From assembly GCA_021229015.1 (NCBI GenBank), contig CM037792.1, forward strand, positions 42,415,655 to 42,479,654: DNA of 64,000 nucleotides, read 5' to 3'. The notes beneath the pieces were generated by a model that was given only the letters and a program-made list of their open reading frames with translations, did no database searches and was not told where the DNA came from. Source of the stretch: Solen grandis (taxonomy: Eukaryota > Mollusca > Bivalvia > Adapedonta > Solenidae). Of this stretch, positions 57,201 through 64,000 are shown one piece after another. The translations under genes were made by a program, and so were the position numbers. The stretch's first letter is position 1. Each line of letters opens with the position of its first letter.

Positions 57201-60200
57201 GTCTTTGAAATTCCCATGGGGAGCTCCAATAATACAATGTTAGGTCATTTTTAACTAGTTGACATCATTATATATATATATATATATTTTAAACCTTTCT
57301 CAGTCAACACTTAAAAACTGCAGTGTACATTTATCCTAATGGACATAACATATTGTCTTCTACAGTAAAAGACATGACTCTAATGAATAGATATTTCACA
57401 GTCTTTTCACCAAAAAAGGAGGGAAGATACACCAATTCTGTTGATTTCACTTACTTTGCTAAATCCTCCAATAGGTTGACATCTGTGTTGGTATCATAGC
57501 TCCCTTCAGATTGGAGATCATGTTTATAACTTTCAACAACATCGACAGGTTCTCTCACCATCTCCCAATCATCAGCTGCCCCTGCAATCTCAGCTGATTC
57601 TGAAGCAGCCTCATTTGAAACAGCAACTGAGACATCTGCAGGTGAAGTAACAACAGGAGAGGACTTTGTTGACCTGCTGGACCTGATCTCTAGCCCGTGT
57701 CCTCCTAATGAAGGGGCTGTGACCGACTCCCGTCTGTTTAGCGTGGATATTGTGGACTGTTTGGTGATGCTGGGTATCCTGGCAATTGTTTGGTCTTTCT
57801 TGTCTTTGCTGACAGTGAAATTCAGTATACTTTGGTTCTTCGACAATGACTGATTACCTTGGTTACCCATAGTTGCAGATTCAAGCCTTGTTACTTGGAT
57901 GCCCACCTGACAAAACAGTATGGTAATACATTGTACACATGTAATGAATTAAATGGAGTCAACAAAATTTAATAGCAACTGCCATATTTTCAAGGTAATC
58001 ATGAGTTGTGTACCTTAAGAGGAAGATAACATACAATTTGCTTCTTCAAAAGTCCAGAAAAATGATTTTTAAATGTCAATCCTGGAAGGAAAAGAACTGC
58101 CTTTTAATATGGTATATGAAGGTGCAAGTCAAACTTTTCAAGACACTTGTGAAGAAAAGTAACATTTAAGAAAAAAAGTTGTTGCAATTTATCACCTGCA
58201 TGATACTTTAAGCTAGTCTTTTGAAAGTTTAACTCTGTGGTCTTTGTCTACAGACAAAGGGAATATGGCAACAGACTTGAAACTTGTGGGTTCCACCTCA
58301 CTGGAGCAAGATTCTTGAATAATTTGCTACACTAAGTACTGGTAATCGGACCAAATTGTAAAATTAGTCTTCTTTCGACCTCAATAATGCAAACGATGGT
58401 CCCGTGAAAAAGATTTAAGTTGTCATTTTACGACACCTGGTTTCCAGTACAGGTGAAGGTCACACGTGCCGTAATTCGGATGTTTTGATAACACGGTAAA
58501 TAAGATCCGATGGTGAGTGAAAACAATGGGTGAGGTGGGTAATATTACGTAACAGAGAGCAGTCTTGGGATCTACGGATGTATTTCCCGTTAGGCTAACG
58601 ATTATTTGCTATATGTCCAGCTGAGTTGCCCCTGATTAGCATTAACAATCACCGTGACGCGTTTCTATTGTCTAAAGTTTTGACAGTTGTTAACTGGCAT
58701 GAAGACTTCCCACGAAAACATAGACTAAAATAGAATTAGATATCCCGTCATATTAGTCAATAACTCTTTCCAAAAACTTTTACTTAAAACTGAAATCAAA
58801 CGTTAAGATCTTTAAATTGAAAAGAAATCGCATTGATTCAAAACAGCACGGGGAAAAGTCAGAGGCAACTAGATGATTAAAAAAAAGCTTATTACTTCAA
58901 TTAAATAAGCAAATATAGAAAAAAATAGAGAAATTTAAAATGGGTAGACTTTTAATCGGTATGATATGACTATAGATTTTAATTTTAAATTTGATAAAAA
59001 TAATAAAATAATCAGGATTACATTTTTAAAAACAATAATTCAAGAGATGTTATTTTTCATCCATCATTTTGAAAAAAAAGTATTGCATTTGATCAACATT
59101 GAAATGAAATATTTATGAAAAGACCGTAACTCAATAATGAGACCAACTCAATAATAAGACCACTTTCAGACGGACCCAATAGTGGTCTCATTATCGAGGT
59201 TTTACTGTACAGGCTAAAAATAATTATAGGTGTCCCTCTATAAAGGTTTAATTCCCTGTGTGACATCATATGATACTTCCAGTGAGACCACATGTCACAC
59301 TCACAGTATGACATCATGTAGCACTCCCTGTGTGACATAATGGACACTCTTTGTATGACATTATGTGACATGTGACACTTCTGATGTGACACTCCTTGTG
59401 TTACATCATGTGACTTCCTATGACATCAAATGACATTCTCTGAGTGATATCATGTGCCAATCCCTGTCATACTCACCCCTCTCAGGTCTTCTGCTGGTGC
59501 CCTCATCTGTCTCATGAGACCCACACATTCCTTTCCCAGAATCTTGTCATCGTCTGTTGCCATGGGCAATGTCAGAGACTTGGAAAAGTTGTCACATACA
59601 CCATGACCTGCAATATAGCACAATGAACACTCCATTATGATCAGAAAAACAAAAGCTGTCAGAGGACAGCACACTCGACTATTCAAAATGCTTGTTGGTA
59701 AATCAAATGAAATCTATTTAAATTCTTGCCCTTCATAGTAATAGTAAAAAATGATATACCTTGATAGTCTGATACCCCTTAATATATTTATGATGTCTAA
59801 AATCAATCCCATGCCTAGTTACTGAGACATAAGTACAATAACACTGTGCATGCAAAACTTAAACCAAAAATCCAAGTTAGAAAAGGGCCATAATATGCAT
59901 CAGTCCAAAAGTTATCCTCCTGTTTTCTGATGCCCTTGAAGACACACCTTAACTTTCTAGTCAATTCCACAAGCAGTTTCTGAGATATAAGGTGGATAGA
60001 AGCTTGAATTCAAAAATTTAACCATAATTCTAAGTTAAAAGGGGGTCATAATTTTTAATTTTATTCCATCAAGTGTTATCTTCCTTTATAGCCATGAAAG
60101 TATGATACCCCAAAAAAGAGTATCTTAAAACTTTAAAAAAAGTTAAAAAGGGGCCATAATTTGTGATATATTCCATCAAGAGTTATCTACCTTGGTTGTA

Positions 60201-62839
60201 TGATGCCCCTAAACATATTCATAAACTTTCAAGTCAATACCATGAATGGTTATTGAGATACAAACTAGATAGTAGCTTGCATGCAAAACTTTAACCAAAT
60301 TTTCTATTGCATGCAAAACTTTAACCAAAATTTCTAAGTTAAAAAGGGGCCATAATTCATATTAAATTCAGTCAAGAGTTATCTACCTTGGTTGTCTGAT
60401 GCCCCTGAACATATTTAAAAACTTTCAATTTAATACCATAAATGGTTATTGAGATATAAGGTTGATAGTAACTTGCACCCAAAACTTTAACCAAAAGCTG
60501 CAACGCCGACGCCAGGGTGACTACAATAGCTCTCATATTCTACGAATAGTCGAGCTAAAAAAATTTGCAATGATTTGTGCTGTAGAGAAAACAGTTATAA
60601 ATTATACATTCATATTTAAAAGTATAATGTTCCTTACATTATCAAGGAGTAACTTGAAATCAATTTAACACATTTCAATATCAAGCCGTACTCAAGATGT
60701 TGCATGTTCAAAGTGCCATGGTGTTTCTATTACTTACCCATAAATTTGGATGTCTCAGTTGGGGCGTCCTTCCTTCTGACCATTAACTTCAGGGTCAACG
60801 TTTTACCCTTCATGTTGATGTTCTTAAGTCGATTGCTAACCTCACCTGCCAGTTCAAGCAGGAAATCATTCGCTTCTCTCTCCTACAAAAATAACTCACT
60901 GTCACTAATGACTCTATCATTATGACGTACACCATCATCATCATATTCATTGTTGTCACCATCATTTTTGGACCCTCAAATTAAATTTTAATACATCATC
61001 ATCATAGCCATCAACGTCTTTGGATCTCTATAAAACAGAATTCTAGTATTCCCAAGTTTAAATGTGTTATTTGAAGCACATGGTTGCAAAGATTAAAGAA
61101 AAAAAAAAACTTATCTCTAAAAAATTCTCATCTTTACCAAGAAAGGTGTTAAAAAATCAACAACAGATGGTTTTCTCTTTTTCACAAGGATGTTTCAATT
61201 TTAAGTATGCACTGTTTTTTAATTTATTTTTTTATATTCTCAACATGCTCAATTACATCCTAAGATAAAAAGAAAGAAATGAAAACTAGAACTATCACTG
61301 AAGACAATAAACACCTCTGCATCCTACCTTGTTTCCATATAAGTATAGGACAGGACATGATGAGACATTACAAGACAAGACATGTGTGACTCCTATAAGC
61401 CACTTCTTCTGTAAGGCTTGAGTTTAAAAAAGAATGAACATTAAGATATTAAAATGCTACCATCTTAAAGCGTATCCCATAATTCACTTCTGCTGAGACA
61501 GACTTCCTCTGCTGCTCTGTTTTGATTGGTCGCTCATCTTGACCCCTGCAATACTTGTAGAGGGACTGTCCACTTTTTGGTCCAAACTCTTTCTGCAATG
61601 TTTCCAAGGTGACAGACTGGAGGTCACCACAGGTACGTACATTCATCACTTCAAACTTCTTTGTGAGGGACCATCCAACACCTGCAATTACACAAAATTC
61701 ATTAAAAGGTGAAATCTTTATCAGTTTTGTTGTTTTTGCATGTGTGTGGTGTGTTACCATTTTTAATTCAATGATACATTCCATGTATTACTGATTAGCC
61801 TGAAAAACATTGACAAAACTGTAAATTCAAGCTTACTCTAGGCACTAAAGTATTACTGAAACATAGTCATTGTCTAGTGCCACCACTTCACATTCCTCTC
61901 AATTGAAAATTTACTATGTTGATATGCATTTACAAAAATAGCAGTCTGTTCGTTTGACATCCAAACATGCCATTTTTTATGCTAAGCAACCACATTGAAA
62001 TTATCTCTCAACAACTATGTTGTATTGTTGTATTGGGGTTTACCGTCGCTGCGATAGTATTTCAATCATATACTTTTATGGCCCTCCCTGGCAGTGGTTT
62101 GTAATAAATTGAAAAAGATGCTGATGATCTTATTAAATGGATTTAGGCCCTTCTGGCAATGAACAGGAGTACAAAGTTTGATTGCTGTTCCTTGAAGCTT
62201 TTCAAGATTTTGAAGTTTTGATAATACAGGACAGACTTCAGCAAAAAAAAACTTTTATAGAGAGAAATGTGCCTTTAAATTGTAATGAACCTTATGTCAT
62301 TGCATAAGTTTAATTGCTATTCCTAAAGGAATCACAAAGTATTGACTTTTTCTTTGAAACAGAATGCATCTTTCTATAAAGCATCCACTTAACTATGTAT
62401 ATTAAAGTGACATCAGAGAAAAATTATAGACATTATCCACAGAATCTCTTGCTACTGTTATTGTAGAGTTTACCTTATTACTATTATTGAATTACATACA
62501 ATGCAAATATGTTTAACACCTGATTTGTAGGTCAGTTTCGCTGACAAACAACACAAATCAGAAAAGTTTATAAAATATCTGCATGTTAACAACAGTGTAC
62601 ACTTTTTTTAACACTTAAATTTCAAACTGACCAAAAAATATGAAACAGACAAAATAACATTTGAGCACAAAACAGACTTATGAGATTTTCCTGAGAGAGT
62701 ATAAAAGCTGCCACAACAAACCAGGAATTTCCTTCACAGACAGTGGTCTTATGTAGGTGTCCACCAAGTCTGGTGTCAGATGGAACTGACCATTAGGCTT
62801 TGCTTTTCTGGTAGCCATCTTAGCCAGAAGTATATTTGA
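48128..62839 (-). CDS. REV1: REV1 DNA repair polymerase, 3' half (5' half beyond gap)
   Basis: Fourteen exons on the minus strand: 62722-62839 (cut by the gap), 61461-61681, 60738-60882, 59477-59607, 57455-57906, 56784-56940, 55894-56106, 54422-54634, 52950-53162, 51296-51471, 50725-50848, 49295-49567, 48542-48644 and 48128-48245 (TAA). All junction phases agree; one frame shift lies inside 49295-49567. REV1 is the deoxycytidyl transferase and scaffold of translesion synthesis. Recognised blocks are LLAKMATRKAKP, CGDLQSVTLETLQKEFGPK, SVSAEVNYGIRF, the little-finger MKGKTLTLKLMVRR and GHGVCDN, UBMs, and the C-terminal domain that binds REV7 and Y-family polymerases. The BRCT domain and catalytic Asp/Glu are not in the visible sequence. 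The first UBM exon is triplicated. Confidence 0.93.
48542..48644 (-). CDS. REV1: REV1 C-terminal domain exon
   Basis: It encodes EPQCEDEDVLVAYLHSLVRD, then QNLERVDLILKYMYR. It matches the DPMEEDI...Y...L.E..DLE..DL..KYMKR helices of the REV1 CTD, the surface that contacts REV7 and the RIR motifs of partner polymerases. It is phase 1 in and phase 2 out. Confidence 0.9.
49295..49567 (-). CDS. REV1: REV1 exon entering the C-terminal domain, with frame problem
   Basis: From the strong acceptor (GTGTTTCAG) at 49567 the expected phase reads RPEGTEAIPDVCINVEDIQ and soon stops. One frame over it reads EAAIESNPFNPCSS and onward to LTEVKILLKEWIYSSP, which matches the REV1 CTD start (F.DV..LL.EWI). Either one base is missing near 49515, or the true acceptor is the CAGAG just above 49499, which enters in phase 0 without any shift. 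The 3' end at the GTACTT donor is in phase 1. Confidence 0.75.
49599..49847 (+). mobile_element. TTAA-flanked MITE, copy 8
   Basis: TTAA flanks with CCCTTTCCCTCATATAGACT at the left and CTATGAGGGAAAGGG at the right. A small duplication (CTGACAGTGAGG) lies just before the dyad. It sits in a REV1 intron only about 30 bp upstream (coding sense) of the acceptor at 49567, so it lies in the branch-point region. Confidence 0.95.
50135..50268. repeat. 22-bp tandem repeat, about six units
   Basis: The unit AAGTGTTCAATTGTAACAAT plus GC is repeated nearly perfectly; later units vary slightly. It is in the REV1 intron between exons 50725-50848 and 49295-49567. Confidence 0.9.
50548..50668 (-). mobile_element. 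SINE family 2, reverse partial copy
   Basis: AGACCCTAAGTGCACAGAGG, CCTGGGTAGAACC and GAAGGCTTCCTCACATGAAA are followed by a degraded tRNA-like B box (GGATTTAAACCC). It lies 56 bp from REV1 exon 50725-50848. Confidence 0.6.
50725..50848 (-). CDS. REV1: REV1 basic linker exon (AT-hook-like)
   Basis: The acceptor is CTTTTCAG and the donor GTCAGT. It encodes RSPSKRSPQFKIPRGRPSKR, then GRKKGISKKLLFKNPQRSG. The PRGRPSKRGRKKG core has the RGRP centre of an AT-hook. The corresponding region of vertebrate REV1, between UBM2 and the CTD, is also lysine-rich. It is phase 2 in and phase 0 out. Confidence 0.85.
50935..51070 (-). mobile_element. SINE family 1, degraded fragment
   Basis: CTGCAATATCTTGATGTAGC and TCAGTCACATTATCCAGACA, then AAGGGAGGTATACCA, follow the family 1 order in reverse. 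It is in a REV1 intron. Confidence 0.5.
51296..51471 (-). CDS. REV1: REV1 final UBM exon (UBM2 equivalent)
   Basis: The exon enters in phase 0 as IDMSCLSALPDSMQDEIRQA, then YARQEQGPGQSD, and exits in phase 2 after SPSKSPSK. The LP dipeptide and following acidic/hydrophobic helix define a ubiquitin-binding motif; it aligns with human UBM2 (VDPEVFAALPAELQREL). The acceptor lies directly against the 51480-52407 minisatellite. Confidence 0.9.
51480..52407. repeat. Minisatellite, about 31-bp unit, roughly 30 copies
   Basis: The unit is AACATCACCAAGTTAAACTG followed by CAGGTTAATCT, with alternating variants (CATCTCCAGGTAAATCCGCAG, CATCTCAAGGTAAA). Variants alternate in places with about 62-bp and longer periodicity. 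It begins within ten bases of the REV1 exon at 51471. On the coding strand most units contain TTAACCTGCAG or similar AG dinucleotides. Confidence 0.97.
52950..53162 (-). CDS. REV1: REV1 UBM exon, copy A (3'-most)
   Basis: This 213-bp exon is phase 0-0, with acceptor ATCATCAAG and donor GTATTG. It encodes VDPNVLNELPLDIREQVEKE, then DSRQQPTGPGCSNWQPERD and KDAIVPLPSLSQ. The NELP...IREQV core is a ubiquitin-binding motif like human UBM1 (VLEALPPDLREQV). The protein sequence is identical to copy B. Confidence 0.9.
54422..54634 (-). CDS. REV1: REV1 UBM exon, copy B (middle, mosaic)
   Basis: This 213-bp phase 0-0 exon encodes the same 71 residues as copy A. Its downstream flank (coding sense) carries the G at 54388 shared with copy C at 55860, where copy A has A at 52916. 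Its exon body and upstream intron follow copy A. It adds a third UBM if spliced in. Confidence 0.85.
55894..56106 (-). CDS. REV1: REV1 UBM exon, copy C (5'-most, diverged)
   Basis: This 213-bp phase 0-0 exon encodes VDPNVLNELPPDIREQVEKE, then SRRKKKVDSRQQPTGPGCSH and onward. It differs from copies A and B at 9 of 71 residues while keeping the LP core. Its PPDIREQV is closest to vertebrate UBM1, so it may be the ancestral copy. Confidence 0.9.
56784..56940 (-). CDS. REV1: REV1 linker exon before the UBM array
   Basis: It encodes RQTNTEILPPLPCLPTIRTP, then DSAKKPRRGSVHTPGETIQ and DDYFPSPSQ. The FLPPFP...P.SPD and terminal PSPSQ pattern corresponds to the linker just before UBM1 in vertebrates. 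It is phase 2 in and phase 0 out. Confidence 0.85.
57455..57906 (-). CDS. REV1: REV1 disordered linker exon
   Basis: It opens VGIQVTRLES, continuing the RGVGI.V..L end of the little-finger domain, then becomes Ser/Thr/Asp-rich and disordered (452 bp, phase 0 in, phase 2 out). It includes NQSILNFTVSKDKK, which partly resembles a PCNA-interacting box but lacks the second aromatic residue. Confidence 0.88.
59255..59470. repeat. Degenerate tandem repeat of TGTGACATCATGTGACACTC type
   Basis: Imperfect units of roughly 25-30 bp containing GTGACATCATGTGAC and ACTCC.TGTG run up to the donor side of REV1 exon 59477-59607. Confidence 0.7.
59477..59607 (-). CDS. REV1: REV1 little-finger exon
   Basis: It encodes GHGVCDNFSKSLTLPMATDD, then DKILGKECVGLMRQMRAP and EDLRG. 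It matches GGHGICDN...T.T.A.D...I.GK and DMRG of REV1. Phase 1 in, phase 0 out; donor GTGAGT. Confidence 0.92.
59870..60562 (+). mobile_element. Pearl-like element, degraded, core units and 3' end
   Basis: Three to four diverged units share AAAAGGGGCCATAATT, GTTATCTACCTTGGTTGT.TGATGCCCCT and CTTTCAA. The segment ends CAACGCCGACGCCAGGGTGA, then GAATAGTCGAGCTAAAA, resembling the microsatellite and CTAA terminus of the 44833-46222 element. It is in a REV1 intron. Confidence 0.55.
60738..60882 (-). CDS. REV1: REV1 little-finger exon
   Basis: It encodes EREANDFLLELAGEVSNRLK, then NINMKGKTLTLKLMVRRK and DAPTETSKFM. It matches EA..FL..L..E...RL...GMKGKRLTLKIMVRK.GAP.ETAKF of REV1. Phase 0 in, phase 1 out; donor GTAAGT. 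Confidence 0.93.
61284..61415. repeat. Dispersed repeat AACTAGAACTATCACT, third site
   Basis: It shares its start and general layout with 37250-37385 and the UBM-flanking copies. It lies in the REV1 intron next to exon 61461-61681. Confidence 0.5.
61461..61681 (-). CDS. REV1: REV1 thumb / HhH exon
   Basis: It encodes GVGWSLTKKFEVMNVRTCGD, then LQSVTLETLQKEFGPKSGQ, LYKYCRGQDERPIKTEQQRK and SVSAEVNYGIRFKM. Near-complete correspondence with the REV1 block GVG...KL...GI.TCGDLQ....LQKEFGPK.GQ.LY.FCRG.D.RPVRTEKERKSVSAEINYGIRF. Phase 1 in, phase 0 out. Confidence 0.97.
62722..62839 (-). CDS. REV1: REV1 polymerase-domain exon truncated by the gap
   Basis: It encodes SNILLAKMATRKAKPNGQF, then HLTPDLVDTYIRPLSVKEIP, ending at the GTTTGT donor in phase 1. 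It matches SNILLARMATRKAKPDGQ. of REV1. The acceptor side is lost in the N run, so the upstream catalytic exons cannot be placed. Confidence 0.95.
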
Positions 62840-62939
62840 NNNNNNNNNNNNNNNNNNNNNNNNNNNNNNNNNNNNNNNNNNNNNNNNNNNNNNNNNNNNN
62901 NNNNNNNNNNNNNNNNNNNNNNNNNNNNNNNNNNNNNNN
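62840..62939. other. Scaffold gap (100 N) inside REV1
   Basis: Exactly 100 N, cutting a REV1 exon. The size is probably nominal. Confidence 0.99.
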
Positions 62940-63057
62940 CTTGTATTAATTCCACACATTGTTCAATGGAAAATAAACATACGTTTGACCTTGACCACTT
63001 AAGTGGTTTAGATTATTTTATTGCGTCCATTGTGAAACAGGTTCTTATAACTCATAT

Positions 63058-63175
63058 AATCCCTGGGTTGGACCAATACTTTTTGCCTGGTCCAAAGGTC
63101 ATGAAAAATTCTTGCCCAACCGGGTTCGAACCCACTCCCAGTTGGGTATATATTACCGCTGAACCACGGCGCCCT
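63058..63175 (-). mobile_element. tRNA-headed SINE, family 3
   Basis: On the minus strand: GGGCGCCGTGGTTCAGCGGT (A box), GGGTTCGAACCC (B box), then AAGAATTTTTCATGACC. The head is tRNA-like, but the run-on into the same body as at 29296-29505 shows a SINE, not a functional tRNA gene. Confidence 0.6.
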
Positions 63176-63576
63176 TACACGATGTAGATCTATTTGTCAT
63201 GAATTATATCCAATGGTTACACTTTGATAATTCATATGGCCTTCTATATCAAATATATGAAATGTCTATGTTATACATGGTAAATGAATATTGGCAGCGA
63301 TGTTTGTCCGCGATATTTTTTTATCATGATGTTTATCAATAAAGCTCAATTATTTTTTAATAATAATTTTAAGTATTGGCCATGACATCACAAATTAAAC
63401 TCAGCTGATCTCATCTATGCATGGTTACCAAAAAGATGAATGAATCTCCAGTCGCAAACAAACAAACAAAAAAAATCTTTTTATAATAAAGCGAGAGACC
63501 GTTGTAACTAATCGATCCGTAGAATAAACTAATAAAAATAAATACTGAAAGGGAGGCTACTCTAATTAAAATTAAA

Positions 63577-63669
63577 ATGGCTCTGCTCCTTTTAGGACGG
63601 AGGTGTAGGACAAATTGTCAGTGGCAGGGTCATTTTAATTTTATCCGTGCATTAAGTTTACACGGACAA
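63577..63669 (+). CDS. Candidate first exon with mitochondrial-type leader
   Basis: ATG at 63577 opens MALLLLGRRCRTNCQWQGHF, then NFIRALSLHGQ, and meets a canonical GTAAGT donor at 63670 in phase 0. The 31 residues have five Arg, no acidic residue, and hydrophobic and hydroxylated residues, as in a mitochondrial presequence. No downstream exon is within the window, so the gene cannot be identified. Being on the opposite strand from REV1 and within about 1 kb of the gap, it may lie just past the REV1 5' end or in a REV1 intron. Confidence 0.4.
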
Positions 63670-64000
63670 GTAAGTAAGAATGATACATCTTCAGTTAAAT
63701 TTCGGGGATCATCACACTCTCAACAGGTATGATACTTTATAAAAAATAAACAGTTTTGGCTATATTACTATCAACAGTTTAAACAAGTTTAACACGTCTG
63801 ACAGGTTTTGATATCTACTGATGATCTATAGTTTGATGGATTGAATTGTACTTGTAGTAGTATAATGCTTTTAAATCTGAACTTTTGGATAAGCTATAGT
63901 ATACTATGGTTTATTGGTGGATTCATTTTTCTTTAGATAATGACACCATTTCAACCATTTGGGACTATTTTGATTCCATATTTGACAGCAATATTATCTA
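63670..64000. other. Intronic or intergenic end of window
   Basis: AT-rich, with no further exon recognised. Confidence 0.4.

Noticed and set aside
63058..63175. Possible functional tRNA gene on the minus strand
   Set aside because: A and B boxes are present, but the anticodon arm is poorly formed and the sequence continues into a SINE body shared with 29296-29505.
1..64000. Bacterial or phage-type system (operons, defence loci)
   Set aside because: No prokaryotic gene organisation; all supported genes are spliced metazoan genes.

Overview
This is eukaryotic DNA, AT-rich and intron-dominated, with GT-AG exons, AATAAA signals, many interspersed repeats and two 100-N scaffold gaps (12740-12839 and 62840-62939). 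The repeat set points to a bivalve mollusc: tRNA-headed SINEs resembling the RUDI type, pearl-like elements with tandem cores and ACGG/ACGC microsatellites, and a recurrent TTAA-flanked MITE. The gene models are also metazoan. Species cannot be fixed from the sequence alone.

Layout. 1-2426: no gene. 2427-11461, minus strand: most of a membrane protein gene (CUB-like domain, linker, four sushi/CCP domains as two duplicated B-A pairs, a Cys-rich module, a transmembrane exon and a cytoplasmic tail). Its 5' end is not visible. 11462-25257: repeat-rich DNA with a degraded non-LTR retrotransposon end and weak candidate exons. 25258-38192 (perhaps to 38391), plus strand: a NEPRO (nucleolus and neural progenitor protein) homologue. 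40350-40829, minus strand: MZT2 (mitotic-spindle organizing protein 2), convergent with NEPRO. 40852-48127: intergenic, with a tandem-core pearl-like element, a perfect palindrome and nested transposons. 48128-62839, minus strand: the 3' half of REV1 (translesion DNA polymerase), running into the second gap, so its BRCT domain and catalytic carboxylates are outside what is readable. 63577: a possible first exon of a plus-strand gene with a mitochondrial-type leader.

The genes do not form an operon-like system. NEPRO (nucleolar), MZT2 (gamma-tubulin complexes) and REV1 (DNA damage tolerance) are conserved housekeeping genes, while the left-hand receptor-like gene is lineage-type.

The most unusual structure is in REV1. 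The exon encoding the first ubiquitin-binding motif (UBM) is present three times in tandem, each 213 bp and phase 0-0. The middle copy is a mosaic of its neighbours, as expected from unequal crossing-over (or an assembly duplication). A minisatellite of about 0.9 kb abuts the acceptor of the exon that encodes the last UBM. Several exons in the window (receptor TM exon, REV1 exon 49295-49567, NEPRO 3' end) show single-base frame problems that need reads or RNA to resolve.
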